DNA from: Bisporella sp. PMI_857
Taxonomy: Eukaryota > Ascomycota > Leotiomycetes > Helotiales > Helotiaceae
DNA: 64,000 nucleotides
Direction: 5' to 3'
Assembly: GCA_021307315.1 (NCBI GenBank)
Contig: JAJSPD010000072.1
Coordinates: forward strand, 124,001-188,000
A program made the position numbers and the translations under genes. Below, piece by piece: positions 21,266-31,749 of the stretch. The notes beneath the pieces were generated by a model. The model saw only the letters and a list, made by a program, of their open reading frames with translations. It ran no database searches and was not told the DNA's origin. Numbering within the stretch: position 1 is the stretch's first letter; the number at the start of each line of letters is the position of its first letter.

Positions 21266-21615
21266 TTGGCAAAGCAGGGTGTGTAGGCTGTGCCGTTGCG
21301 AGCGCAGGCAAGCTATCGGGTGTGGATTGCTCGGGGGACAGCTAAGTTTATCCTTTACATATATATATATATGCTTGGCGCTGAGGGGATTGTTTGCTTT
21401 CCTTGCAAAGGCGTTGGTAGGATTGAATTTTGGGGCGGTTATCAGGAGAGCTTCCGTCTTGAGAATGGAGTGTGACGAAAGAGCACGCGACAGGCGTATG
21501 CTGGGCGGCACAATCGAGACATCTTAGCATATTTGAGACTTCCAAATAGAGAAATTCTGTAACTCGTAAATTTTTAATAAGAATTTCTTTCTTGATATTC
21601 TCGGGTCCAAAAGTT
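21266..21615. other. Intergenic stretch with an AT dinucleotide run
   Basis: A short (AT)n run lies at about 21358-21372. No supported gene; this is the 3' flank of the metalloprotease relic. Confidence 0.4.
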
Positions 21616-21855
21616 CTAACCGCAAGCGGCTATGTAAGCCCCGTTACTGGATGGAACCGGGCCGTACCAAGATTGGCATCGAAGTCCAGCATGGGAACGT
21701 TTTTCGTTCCAAAAATTTCGAATTCCTCCCAGGATCGTGGTCTTTCCCTTAGAGTCGGAATGCATGTAAATAGTTTTCAAGCGATCCACGGGATCACGGG
21801 GGCTGTAGGGCCTCGGGTCCCTCTCCCACTCTATAGAGCCGTAGCCTAGAACCAT
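21616..21855 (-). pseudogene. Unidentified gene fragment, 5' end cut by an LTR
   Basis: The minus-strand frame has protein-like composition (GYGSIEWERDPRPYSP, GLRCQSWYGPVPSSNGAY) and a stop at 21616. Upstream it runs into LTR family 4 sequence at about 21860, so the original start is missing. The family is not recognised. Confidence 0.3.
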
Positions 21856-21861
21856 CATACA

Positions 21862-22396
21862 ATACAAGAACAAGTCAACCACCTACAGCGAGCATAATAG
21901 CACTGCGCAGAGATCGCGGCGCTACGTGCCTCGTGGGTAACCGACTTGGGCGAATCGCAAGTTATCAAAACAAGAAGTGTCACTCAGAAAGTGATACAAA
22001 CACTGATCAGTGATTTGTGAGCGCGCACAGATCAGGCTACTCAATCTCGAATTACGACCCAATCACCGAGTCATCGAATCGACCTCAAATCCTCAACAAA
22101 TGCTCACTTCTGAAGAATCAAAAGCCCTCGCGGAGGCCTTGAAAAAGTACAAAAACGTCAATATCATCGAGGAAGAAGATGGGGAGCTGGACCTGTAGAT
22201 CAATTACGAGCTGCTAGAATACAGGAACGGAGACTTCAGTGATAACGACCTTTGGGAGCAATATCGTGACGATTTCCAAGCATTTACGGAAACTACCTTC
22301 AAACTCTGTAACACGTCGATGCTTCGCATGCTCCGTAACCACCTTCGCAGCCACGGCGTTTACGCTCCTGTACGATCGGGCCTTATGGTAGCTTTA
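21862..22396 (+). mobile_element. LTR family 4 right part plus gag-like leader
   Basis: 21862-22002 matches the right half of the solo LTRs at 37052-37275 and 54791-55021, ending GTGATACAAACA. Directly downstream, 22090-22395 encodes a gag-like stretch (TSEESKALAEALKKYKN, then LRNHLRSHGVYAP) with one in-frame TAG at 22196-22198. Position right after an LTR and composition suggest the start of a retrotransposon gag gene, but the family is not firmly recognised. It is cut by the repeat at 22397. Confidence 0.5.
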
Positions 22397-22575
22397 TCGA
22401 TTCAGGGGGTTCACAAAGTATGAAATGAACGATTGATTGATCTCTGAAGTTTTCTACATACATGAAGCAAGCTCTTCTTACATGCAAGAGGAGTGCGTAA
22501 GCCATTACGAATGATAACGACTCAGCTCTTAGGAGCCGCATAAGGAGAGTAAGTGGCAAACTATAGTTCCTGATT
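22397..22575 (+). repeat. Second MITE-like repeat, copy 2
   Basis: It matches 9027-9211 from TCGATTCAGGGGGTTCAC to CCTGATTCGA, with an inverted terminal repeat of about 10 bp. It interrupts the gag-like stretch of the family 4 element. Confidence 0.6.
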
Positions 22576-22576
22576 C

Positions 22577-22648
22577 GACGGTACAAAAGCTATAATACAT
22601 CCAGGTGGTCCGTGTGTCGCGGGGTGTGCTATTCACTCATACCAACAA
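22577..22648 (-). repeat. LTR family 4 left part, inverted
   Basis: GCTATAATACATCCAGGTGG to TCATACCAACA matches the outer part of the LTR at 37052-37275. It is in reverse orientation relative to the family 4 sequence at 21862, implying an inversion or two separate insertions. Confidence 0.6.
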
Positions 22649-22812
22649 TCTGTCGTAGTGAGCCAATGCGAATATGTGAGCCGCAAAAATATCATGGGCA
22701 GTAAACATGCCTGCACTCGCGAAGGGATTGATAAAGTTTACTATCACAGCATACGAGTTTTAAACTCGCTTACAGTACAGTAATGCAAATAGAAATTCCA
22801 ACTTGTTCATTT

Positions 22813-24917
22813 TTAGATTAGCTTAAAAGTTCGAACAGAAGATTCTCCGCTAACAGAGATATTTTGAAAGTCATCATCACTTATGTTAATACCGAATGCC
22901 TCTAGCTCAGTACGTGGTATCAGGTCTCCTTGAAATTCAGAATCGATGGATAATGCCCCAACACGCATATGAAAGCCTTGATTAGCCTCAAGTGGAAGTA
23001 GAATGAGTGTATTGATGTTTAACGTCTTTCCAGAATGTTCAGGATGCTCTCCACCTTTGGTAGTACGCCGGGTGTAATTGTGCCAAGTGATGACGGTTAC
23101 AGCAAGGTCTACTTTAGTTCCGTCTGGGATGGAATCACCATCCCAACTCGGCCGTTGTCTATGAGTTTTGGAAGAGAGGCAAGGCATTGAGAGCCTATTT
23201 TCCCCGAAGACCGTCGCTGTTTTCCACGGTGCCTGAAGAGTGAGTTGACAGTCCACAGCACCGTCACTATGATTTAGACCAGTTGTGCTCGCCTGCACTT
23301 CCGATACGCTACAGATAACGTAATTCTTTCGTCCCAAAATTGTAGGAAGCCCACTACTCCATCAATCGATGCCCAGGACCAGCTTGGAGCTCTGTATATG
23401 GAGGATCGACGCCCACACGGTTTCGGCAAAATGCCAAATTTGGCCCTCCAGTCGCCAAAAAACCGATAGCCGGATGGTAAATACCAGTTTAGAGATAGTG
23501 GTAGTGTAGACTTCCAGTGGCCCCAGAAATACTCATCTTGTGTTCGATGTTGGAAGACTTTCACCAATCCAGAAAGTGCAACTAATTTATCTTCTGCATG
23601 GCTGAGAGTAAGCGTACTATATCTTTCCACAATACTATTCCACTGATTCACATTATCGAACTCTTGACAATCATTGGAACTTCAGAAAAGATGAGAATGA
23701 GAATTCATAAGAGTCCGTGTCTCGGGTGGGTCTCCTCCTGGCCATATTTCGCATGCATCTAGGCTTTGACATATCCAATGCACCTGGTTCATACCGAAAT
23801 AAAGTGATCGAGGAGCTAGAAGAATCTCCTGCAATATCCAGCCGCGTAAGGATATCTTACAACTAAGCATCTCTTTACTTAAATGATCTCCTTTGACGAT
23901 AGCATCAATCTCAAGCCAAACATCGCGGTACGAGTCATGCACCTTCCAAGCATTGACCAATTTACCAATTTGGAGAGATTGATGATTTCTAGTCTGAAAC
24001 AAAGACTCGTGTGGGTTTTTACCAAATGTTGCTACAATGTTGCAACTAGAATTGGCGTAAATGCTTGACATAAAAGTACACTCCTGAGTGAAGTCATCTT
24101 TGGCGTCTTGGAAAATGCAAAGGGCATCGATCCAGATAAATCGGATGCCAAGATCTTTTGTAATCGAAATAGCATCTTGAAAAGCTTGAGGCAAGCGTGA
24201 TATTGGTAGACCCGATCGAAAGATCTCTAAGGAGTCTGACGTAAGTTTCAGGAAGTGGGAATCGCCCCAGCGATGGCTCATTGTTGTGTATCCGGGAACT
24301 GGGACGCTATCTACTGCAGGAATACAGAGCTTCCATGTGGAGGAGGTAACACCAAGATCAAGCACCCTGGTCGGCGCCCAGTCCCAATGCTAGGATGATC
24401 GCAGCTAGAATGCTGTGCTAAGCATGTCTTAAGCCATAATTGAAGAAGAGAGCGGGTCGGACGTGAGGAAGTGCCTGCTGACAAGATGTTGGGAGAACGG
24501 TAATCTTGATTGTCCTATTAGCCGCCTTTTCGTTGAGGAACATAAATAATTACTCGCGAATGAACTTACTTTTTGACGGATACGAATGAACCTTGTATCC
24601 ATGCTTTCCAAATAGATATCTACCCAGGCAAAGGGATCGGGCTCATCTAATAGAACAACGCGATGCATTGAAAATGGGTTCCGTGCTATCGGTTCACCTC
24701 CTACATTGGCTGCTTCCTTATCTTCGTTAGGTAGATCCTCCCAAACGCGAGTGCAAATATAACATCCGTCCTGTATTGCAGCTTCAAAACTGACAGAAGT
24801 ATCATGGTGGGGCAGCCGTTCAACCTCAGATGCGGTAAAACCTACCGGCGAGATACCCTGGCAGGTGGCGCAGAGCATCGGTGGATTAAAGGACACAAGA
24901 TCTTCCTCGATTACCAT
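22813..24917 (-). pseudogene. HET-domain protein, multiply broken
   Basis: The start is probably the Met at 24917 (MVIEEDLVSFN), followed by PPMLCATCQGI. The HET core is clear: YTTMSHRWGD near 24285, DLGIRFIWIDALCI, IYANSSCNIVATFG and RGWILQEILLAPRSLYF; then YRAPSWSWASIDG farther on. One intron (donor GTAAGT near 24572, acceptor AATAG near 24517) is supported by the frame. Damage: a frame slip near 24385 before TRVLDLGV, an in-frame TGA at 23684-23682, and a frameshift near 23318. HET proteins trigger incompatibility cell death in filamentous ascomycetes; this one is of the class with a conserved C-terminal region and no NACHT or repeat domain. Confidence 0.85.
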
Positions 24918-25180
24918 AGCTTGGCAATGTGAAAAAGGAACGGAACTTAGGTAATTGCCTGCTATTATCTTAATACGTGCTATCTGAATAATGGCGACGG
25001 TGCTTACAACACGTTCAGAAATGAAGTGCGGTGGCAATTATTGTTAGGATTTGAGGATCCAGGTAACGTACTCCATCACCACCCTGAGCATATCACCACC
25101 CTGGCCAAAACCCCACCACCCACCACCTTGAACTCGAAATTGCTCAACAACCAATACTTAAAATTGCCAATACTGAAGGG

Positions 25181-25392
25181 TATCATGATCCCAATACAAG
25201 CGCCACTGATAGCTGTTTGCAAGGTATCAAATACAAAGATTCTAAACTAAAGAGAAAAGGTGTAACTACCGGTGGAACTGCCCTTATGTAACCATGGCCG
25301 GTTCCAGGGTCCTAGCTAGGCGAACCAATGAGCGTTCGCGGATGTGGCGCGACATGGTCAGTGCGTCGTGCACGTGATCTCTAGGCATGACA
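25181..25392 (+). repeat. LTR family 3, shorter copy
   Basis: It starts ATGATCCCAATAC and ends TCTCTAGGCATGACA, colinear with 60219-60715 but lacking the segment of about 295 bp found there at 60390-60685. The TG/CA ends are slightly decayed. Confidence 0.65.
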
Positions 25393-25467
25393 ACAGTCGT
25401 TCACACCTTTGAGTCCTTCTCCCTGAGATCTACGGATCGAGATCCCTGTTCGTCTTGAGTTGTTACA
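25393..25467 (+). repeat. LTR family 2 fragment
   Basis: ACAGTCGTTCACACC to CTTGAGTTGTTACA matches the right end of the family 2 LTRs at 46197-46452 and 51083-51307. It lies directly behind the family 3 LTR; the left part is not found. Confidence 0.7.
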
Positions 25468-25547
25468 ACTCTCTATGAAATAGAGAGAAAAAAAAGAAGA
25501 AGATAATTATACCTAAAGCTCCTAAGATATACATAACAATTAGTAGA

Positions 25548-28500
25548 TTAGTCTATACTATAAACTTTCAACCCGTTTTGAAATCCAAGAAGTAAAAGTC
25601 GTCCTGATTGATACCCCAGGGCTAGGTTTCTATTCCAAGCAGCTATACAACTTAGTGACCGATAATCAGGAGGCAGCCAGAGAATTTTCACACCCTTTTC
25701 TACTATCCAATCATTTGACACAAATAAAGGAGTGTTCACTGCTTTGCCGTCGGGCGAGAAGGCTACGGAATGGACCCATTTCGAGTGGCCCTCGAGCGTC
25801 TGCAGAGCTGCTCCCGTAGCAGCATCCCAGAGCCGCACCGTATGATCGCCTGAGCCAGAGACGACTTGCTTGCCGTCAGGTGAGAAAGCTACAGACTTGA
25901 CCCATTTCGAGTGGCCCTCGAATGTTTGCAGCGCTGCTCCCGTAGCAGCATCCCAGAGCCGCACCGTATGATCGCCTGAGCCAGAGACGACTTGCTTGCC
26001 GTCAGGCGAAAAAGCTACGGATTGGACCCATTCCGAGTGGCCCTTAAGCGTCTGCAGCGCTGCTCCCGTAGCAGCATCCCAGAGCCGCACCGTATGATCG
26101 CCTGAGCCAGAGACGACCTGCTTGCCATCGGGCGAGAAAGCTATGGACCTGACCGATTCCGAGTGGCCTTCAAACGTCTGCAGCGCTGCTCCCGTGACAG
26201 CATCCCAGAGCCGCACCGTGCGATCGTCTGAGCCAGAAACGACCTGCTTGCCGTCGGGCGAGAAAGCTATGGAATGGACCCATTTCGAGTGGCCTTTAAG
26301 CGTCTGCAGCGCTGCTCCCGTGACAGCGTTCCAGAGCCGCACCGTATGATCGCTTGAGCCAGAGACGACCTGCTTGCCGTCAGGCGAGAAAGCTACAGAC
26401 TTGACCGACCTCGAGTGGCCCTCGGGCGTCTGCAGAGCTGCTCCCGCAGCAACATCCCAGAGCCGCACCGTGCAATCGCTTGAGCCAGAGACAACTTGCT
26501 TGCCGTCAGGTGAGAAAGCTACGGAATGGACCGACCCCGAGTGGCCCTCAAGCGTCTGCAGTGCTGCTCCCGTGGCAACATCCCAGAGCCGCACCGTATG
26601 ATCGTTTGAGCCAGAAACGACTTGCTTGCCATCAGGCAAAAACGCTACGGACTGGACCCATTCCGAGTGGCCCCTCAGCCTCTGCAGCGCTGCTCCCGTA
26701 GCAGCATCCCAGAGCCGCACCATGCAATCGCTTGAGCCAGAGACGATTTGCTTGCCGTCGGGTGAGAAAGCTACGGACTGGACCGACCCCGAGTGGCCCC
26801 TAAGCGTCTGCAGCGCTGCTCCCGTGGCAGCATCCCAGAGCCGCACCGTGCGATCGCTTGAGCCAAAAATAATCTGCTTGCCATTGGGTGAGAAAGCTAC
26901 GGACTGGACCAACCTCGAGTGGCCCTCAGGCATCTGCAGCGCTGCTCCCGTAGCAGCATCCCAGAGCCGCACCGTGCGATCGCTTGAGCCAGAGACAACT
27001 TGCTTGCCGTCAGGTGAGAAAGCTACAGACTGGACCGACCCCGAGTGGCCCTCAAGCGTCTGCAGTGCTGCTCCCGTAGCAACATCCCAGAGCCGCACCG
27101 TATGATCGCTTGAGCCAGAAACGACTTGCTTGCCGTCAGGCAAAAACGCTACGGACTGGACCCATTTCGAGTGGCCCTTAAGCGTCTGCAGCGCTGCTCC
27201 CGTAGCAGCGTCCCAGAGCCGCACCGTTTTATCCCAAGAGCTAGAGACGATCTGCTTGCCGTCAGGCGAGAAAGCTACGGACATGACCGATTCCGAGTGG
27301 CCCTCGAGCGTCTGGAGCGTCGCACTCCAATGCGCTTGAACTCTAGGCTTTATTTTTATCCAAGTAGGGATACACTTCTCAAATGTTTTTCGAATAATAC
27401 TCTTTTCTGGGGCGAAAACAAGGGCTGAACAATATGATTGAAGGGGCGCTTGTTCAATAACTGATCGATTATATATAGCGAACCGCCTCGCATCATGTAT
27501 AAACGCATGTAAATCGGGACTTTCATCGACCTTCTTATATTTAGTAGGGCTGTCTTTAATAACATTCTTAAAGAACGCAGCATAACTTACTTGAAGCCAG
27601 TTCTCGAACTTCATAATTATAACAATGCCTTCTGGCAGGCTTTTCATTAGGCTAAGCGCTTCAAGCCAGTAAATATAACTCGTTTTTAAAAACTGATGGA
27701 CTGAGCCACCATCTTTAACGTCATTAGTAGTGTCCTCTTTATTACAGTCAAGTAGATGGTCAACCCAATAAAGACAGGAATATCGTGCTGCGGCTAGTGG
27801 ATCTGGAACCGGCGGCTCGACTTTCTCAATTTGGAATCCAGGGGCGTGCAATCCGTATATATCGCGTCGAAGCGTTCTAGATATTACTTCGTGCGATCTC
27901 GAGAACATCGTGTAGTTCACTTTTGCTTTGCCAGAAGGAAATACTCTGTCAAATGCCTTTCCGAGCAAGAAGTCTTTTGCCGATTGATGGATGAAATAAG
28001 TGCGATTTTCTCGTACAGTGAAAAAAGAACCACATTTGTTGACAACCTTCATAACTTTATCGAGATTGGTGGAGATTTGCTTAGGAAGATCAGAAAGGGC
28101 CCCTACTTCGAGGAGGTGGAGTGGGCGGTACGCAAGAGTCATAGTAGAAAGGATGAGACGGCAGAACTCAGGATCTTTGCGCTGTAGTCGTTCAACTTGA
28201 CGTAACATCCGATCGTAGAACGGTTCCAACTCGGGCGGCATGCCTTGAAGCACATCGAGCACGTCCCAGCTTTCTACAGGCTCAAGCTCCTTTAAAACAA
28301 GAGCCGCCCAGAGAAAGGTCCCACTAGCCTTGGCGTATATTTGACCTCGAACTGTTTTTTGTAGTACGCTGTCGTCCGTAATAAGTGGAAGTTTGGACAC
28401 TTTAAAATCGATAAACATCTCGATAGCACGAGAAACATGCTTTTCATTGAGTTCAAGGCTAAGCCTCATTTGTACATTGTCAAGTCTCAGCTGCGACTCG

Positions 28501-29934
28501 ATATCGGGTTTGTTGCGGCTCGACACAATCCATTTGACGCGAGGGGATATTGAGGCAGTTCGAATAACCAGATTTAAAAGCTGGGGGAGGCCTGTTTCGC
28601 ATTCGTCGAGCGCATCGACGATCAAGTAGGTGCTTTTCAAGCTTGGATCTTGCAGAATGCTTGTAAAGATTTCAGACAACGCAACCCATGCATTTGCATC
28701 TTCAAAAAGGGCCTTGCCAGCGTGGTCGTACTTTTTCCGCACGTGCGAGACAAGCAATGGTTGCTGGTCGATAAGCAAGTAGATAAGGCCACGGAGCACG
28801 GCTGCCGCATTATTGATGCGCGAATCGGTGGCCTGGCAGAAAAAGTACGACAGCAGCGTGGTTGCTTTCTTGTCTCTTAGTCTCGTTAAGGGGCTTATTT
28901 CATCGAGGATGCCGCAAATCAGCATCGTCTTGCCTTTGCCAAGGTCACCCTTGATCCAGAGCAGCCGGCTCTGTTTGTCGTCGCGCCATTGATAGAAGTC
29001 GGGATGTTCGAAGATCCACTGGTAGGAGTCTCGAAGCAGCCCGCCTTTAGTATCCTCGATCCGCTTCTTGTCCTCGCGGGGATCTGTTGTCCGCAGGTCC
29101 TGTATGCAGCTTCGACTCTGAGGGTCGAGTAGATTCTGCTCGTTTTCTCGCAAAAAGTGATTAGCGTATAGTCGACGAAGTATAAATCGTGTGCTCACCT
29201 GTTCGAGAGTTCTGAATCTCCTTTCTCAGTCTTTTGAACGCGTGCTCTCTTCCTTCGCCATAGATAAGCGGTAAATGAATACCAAATATGCCTAATAGTG
29301 AGTACGCCTTGTCTTCTCCGCGTGTCGTCTGTCGATTCTCTGCCCACGACAGTCGCTCCTCGACTCTAAATTGAGACAGAGGGGCTCCTTCGAGTGCTGA
29401 GATTGGAATCCCCGTGATCTCCTGGATGTGGCGCTTTAAAGTTCCTTTATCTCCCAGTCGCGTGCCATGTCGAGAGAAGAACTCAACTGACCGTGGGGCA
29501 AGGAGCTCTTGGAGGGTCCAGCCTCGTGTAAACCATTCGCTGTTTCGGAAAGCAGATTCCCAGCTACAGTCGGTAGATGTATCACTTGCTTTCCGCTTTC
29601 GCGTCGAAATATCTGACAAATAGACGTAGCATCTGGCCGCTTTCTGATACCAGCGAAACATAGAGTTGATGGCCTCTGCAAGCTCGTTGTTATTCGATTT
29701 GTCGATACAGCAGGTATCTATCCAAAAGTATTGCAAGCCATCGCGCCTCGCTTGTTCTCCGCAGAACTGTATTTTGCCATAGCCAGCCTTGCTCTTGCTC
29801 TTGCCGTCTAGCAGATCCTTGAAGGTGACCTCCTCCATTCCCCACCTGTGTGAAAGTATAGCATACTTGGGGATGTCGCTCTCGAAGAACTCGGTCAGGC
29901 TGAATCCGCCATCGTTGTATTGTAGCAGACGCAT
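25548..29934 (-). CDS. HET-NACHT-WD40 NOD-like receptor (1444 aa)
   Basis: Two exons (29934-29199 and 29146-25548) flank a 52-nt intron that ends the HET domain. HET (1-245): YAILSHRWG, YFWIDTCCIDK, RGWTLQELLAP. NACHT: P-loop GDLGKGKT at about 312-319, Walker B YLIVDALDEC near 423. After a helical linker, residues about 850-1390 form 12 full WD40 repeats and a partial thirteenth, nearly identical (AFSPDGKQVVSGSSD-TVRLWD). This is the architecture of the Podospora het-e/het-d/HNWD family, where WD40 repeats read a partner and the HET domain triggers cell death on NACHT oligomerisation. The gene is open throughout. Its partner locus (a het-c type glycolipid transfer protein in Podospora) is not in this window. 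Function as an incompatibility or immune receptor is inferred from the family. Confidence 0.95.
25740..27330 (-). repeat. 126-bp coding tandem repeat, 12.5 WD40 units
   Basis: Each unit encodes 42 aa. Differences cluster at the residues after GHS (ESVM, KWVQ, GSVQ, RLVQ, EWVQ, GSVH, RSVK, KWVH, ESVR, KWVK) and in the D-strand turn (SSDH, SSDR, SSDC, SNDH, SDDR, SGDH), while the framework hardly changes. This is the pattern expected for concerted evolution with positive selection at binding positions. Confidence 0.93.
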
Positions 29935-30098
29935 TATTCGAGCAGGTTCGGGGCTCGCAAAAGAGAGGGTTCTCGGTAGTTGTTAAGCCGTCGAAATAGC
30001 GTAAATGCGAAGTGAGGCGAAGATTGAGAAAAGGACGTCGGGTTGAGGCTGGCGCACTCAGCTGAGCGGTAACTTTGTGGCAATGGCATCGTCGTGCA

Positions 30099-30326
30099 TC
30101 ACTGGAAGCGCGCAAGACCGGCCAATCGCTCAGGTTCGCCGCAGGGAATTCTGGAAGTCATATGCGGCATAACATATTCGAAGTCACGCTCGATTGAGCA
30201 TGATTTGTTCTTGTCGCTGAAGGGGAAGCTGAAGGAATTGGAAAGTGCATAGCAGAAATCTAGGACACAGAATCTACCACTGACATTTTTATGTTCAATC
30301 CATCGCTTAATTGCGTCCGTCATCAA
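30099..30326 (-). other. Short ORF of doubtful status
   Basis: A 75-codon minus-strand ORF with protein-like composition (RFCVLDFCYALSNSFSF, MPHMTSRIPCGEPERLAGL) lies upstream of the HET-NACHT-WD40 gene. It may be the last exon of a decayed gene. No family is recognised and no upstream exon was found. Confidence 0.25.
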
Positions 30327-30499
30327 ATGCGGGAAGAGAGCGGGGTTTGATGTACCCTAACCAAAACTCGTTAGAGGCACTATCCCACGTGGCAGGCTTG
30401 TATGAATCTACGCGCAGACAACAGCCATAAAGCTGGGGACGATTTCTAGCATAGTAAGGAACGATTACGCACGCTACCAGTTCCCCACTGAAGCGAGAG

Positions 30500-30610
30500 T
30501 GGTAGATGACCAGGTAGCTTCAAGTTCAGGTATGTTTTCGCTTAATAAAAAACATACCTGGTGGGGAACTTGAGCTTACCTGGTCATCTGCCCTTCCACT
30601 TAAGCGCGCT
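30500..30610. repeat. Perfect-looking hairpin of about 100 bp
   Basis: ATGACCAGGTAGCTTCAAGTTC is answered by GAACTTGAGCTTACCTGGTCAT. Inside, AGGTATGTTTT faces AAAACATACCT around a small loop. The outer arms continue with AGTGG and CCACT. It is probably a fold-back MITE and lies about 90 bp upstream of the kinase-like frame. Confidence 0.7.
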
Positions 30611-30686
30611 CGTCACAAGTACCAGCCAAGCAAGCACCATGACTTCTCACAACTAACTACCTAAACTGGAGCTTTTATCCTAGGGT

Positions 30687-31556
30687 GAAGTGGGACTTGT
30701 TTATAAAGTCTCAGAGGATATTGTCTTGAAATATTCCATTAAAGATGATGACTCGCGGATTTGCAACCAGCATCATATTTTTGACCTACTCGAAATTCAT
30801 CCCCAGTGCCCCGATCTCGTTCGGAGCTTCCTTCGTTTTCCAAACGCAAATTTTCTGCAGTTTCTCAGCGGTGGCACTCTCGATCAGCAACTCCAGCTGC
30901 GACAAACGAGAGACCCAACAACCAAACGGGTGCTGAAGGTAAAGAATGGTGAACCACGGTGCTTGGTTTTAAGGTGGATGACGGAATTATCCAATGTTGC
31001 TGCTTGGCACGAGTCCTTTGGGTATTCACATGGCGATATTTGGCCACCAAACCTTCTCCTCGACAGAGAAGATCACCTGAAGTTGACCGATTTTGACAAC
31101 ACAGCTGCCGCTGGTACCACTTTTGAAGTTGACATCGCTCCTTACGCCAGAGTACTTGGCGATGAAGGTGGAGAGCAACGCGGAAGCTTTGGGTATCTTG
31201 GCCCTCGTGCGGAACAATTCACGATAGGGTCAGTCTTTTATTACATGATCCGTGGTTACGAGCCCTGCAATAACGAGTGGTTTGGGGAACGTCACGGACT
31301 GGTAATTGTCGACCTGCTTCAGAAAATGATGCTCCCAAAAACAGATGATAACAAAGTCGATACTATAATGCGAAGTTACTGGCATGGGGAATACGACTCA
31401 ATCCAGCGTTTGTCGGCGACGGTGAAATTGCTGGATTGTGTTAACAGTAGTAGATCAATGGTCATGATGGGAGAATACTATAAAGCAAAGCAGGGAGAGT
31501 GCAAGCAACTTGTGGCAAATAGACTTTTAGATATGGTAAAGAGAAATGAGGGATGA
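30687..31556 (+). pseudogene. Truncated protein-kinase-like gene
   Basis: The open frame starts inside the N-lobe (GEVGLVYKVSEDIVLKYS, with the likely ATP-binding Lys in VLKYS) and runs 288 codons to TGA at 1554-1556 of the 31-kb block. The catalytic loop reads SHGDIWPPNLLLD (HGD in place of HRD) and the magnesium loop reads TDFDNT (DFD in place of DFG). Both variants are common in a fungal family of small kinase-like proteins. An APE-like region is weak (GYLGPRAEQF). The glycine-rich loop and N-terminus are incomplete and no convincing upstream exon was found, so I call it a 5'-truncated gene. If a short upstream exon exists it could still be expressed. Substrate unknown. Confidence 0.6.
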
Positions 31557-31749
31557 CAAATTTCTAGAGCGAGGACTCTTTCAGCTTTATCAAAACTAGA
31601 TCCCAGGAATTCCAGTGTACCCGCGACTTTATTATTTCTTTTTCCAACGTCAACGTCTTCATTTCTTTTAGCGACCCAACTCATTAAACGGGCCTACAGT
31701 ATCGACCCGCAAGATCACAAATCAACACTTCTTATAGTGCACTCCTGCC

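Noticed and set aside
25740..27330. Regularly spaced repeats considered as a CRISPR-like array
   Set aside because: The repeats are contiguous coding units without spacers, in a eukaryotic gene.
26122..27428. Plus-strand ORFs inside the WD40 gene
   Set aside because: Antisense shadows produced by the 126-bp repeat period.
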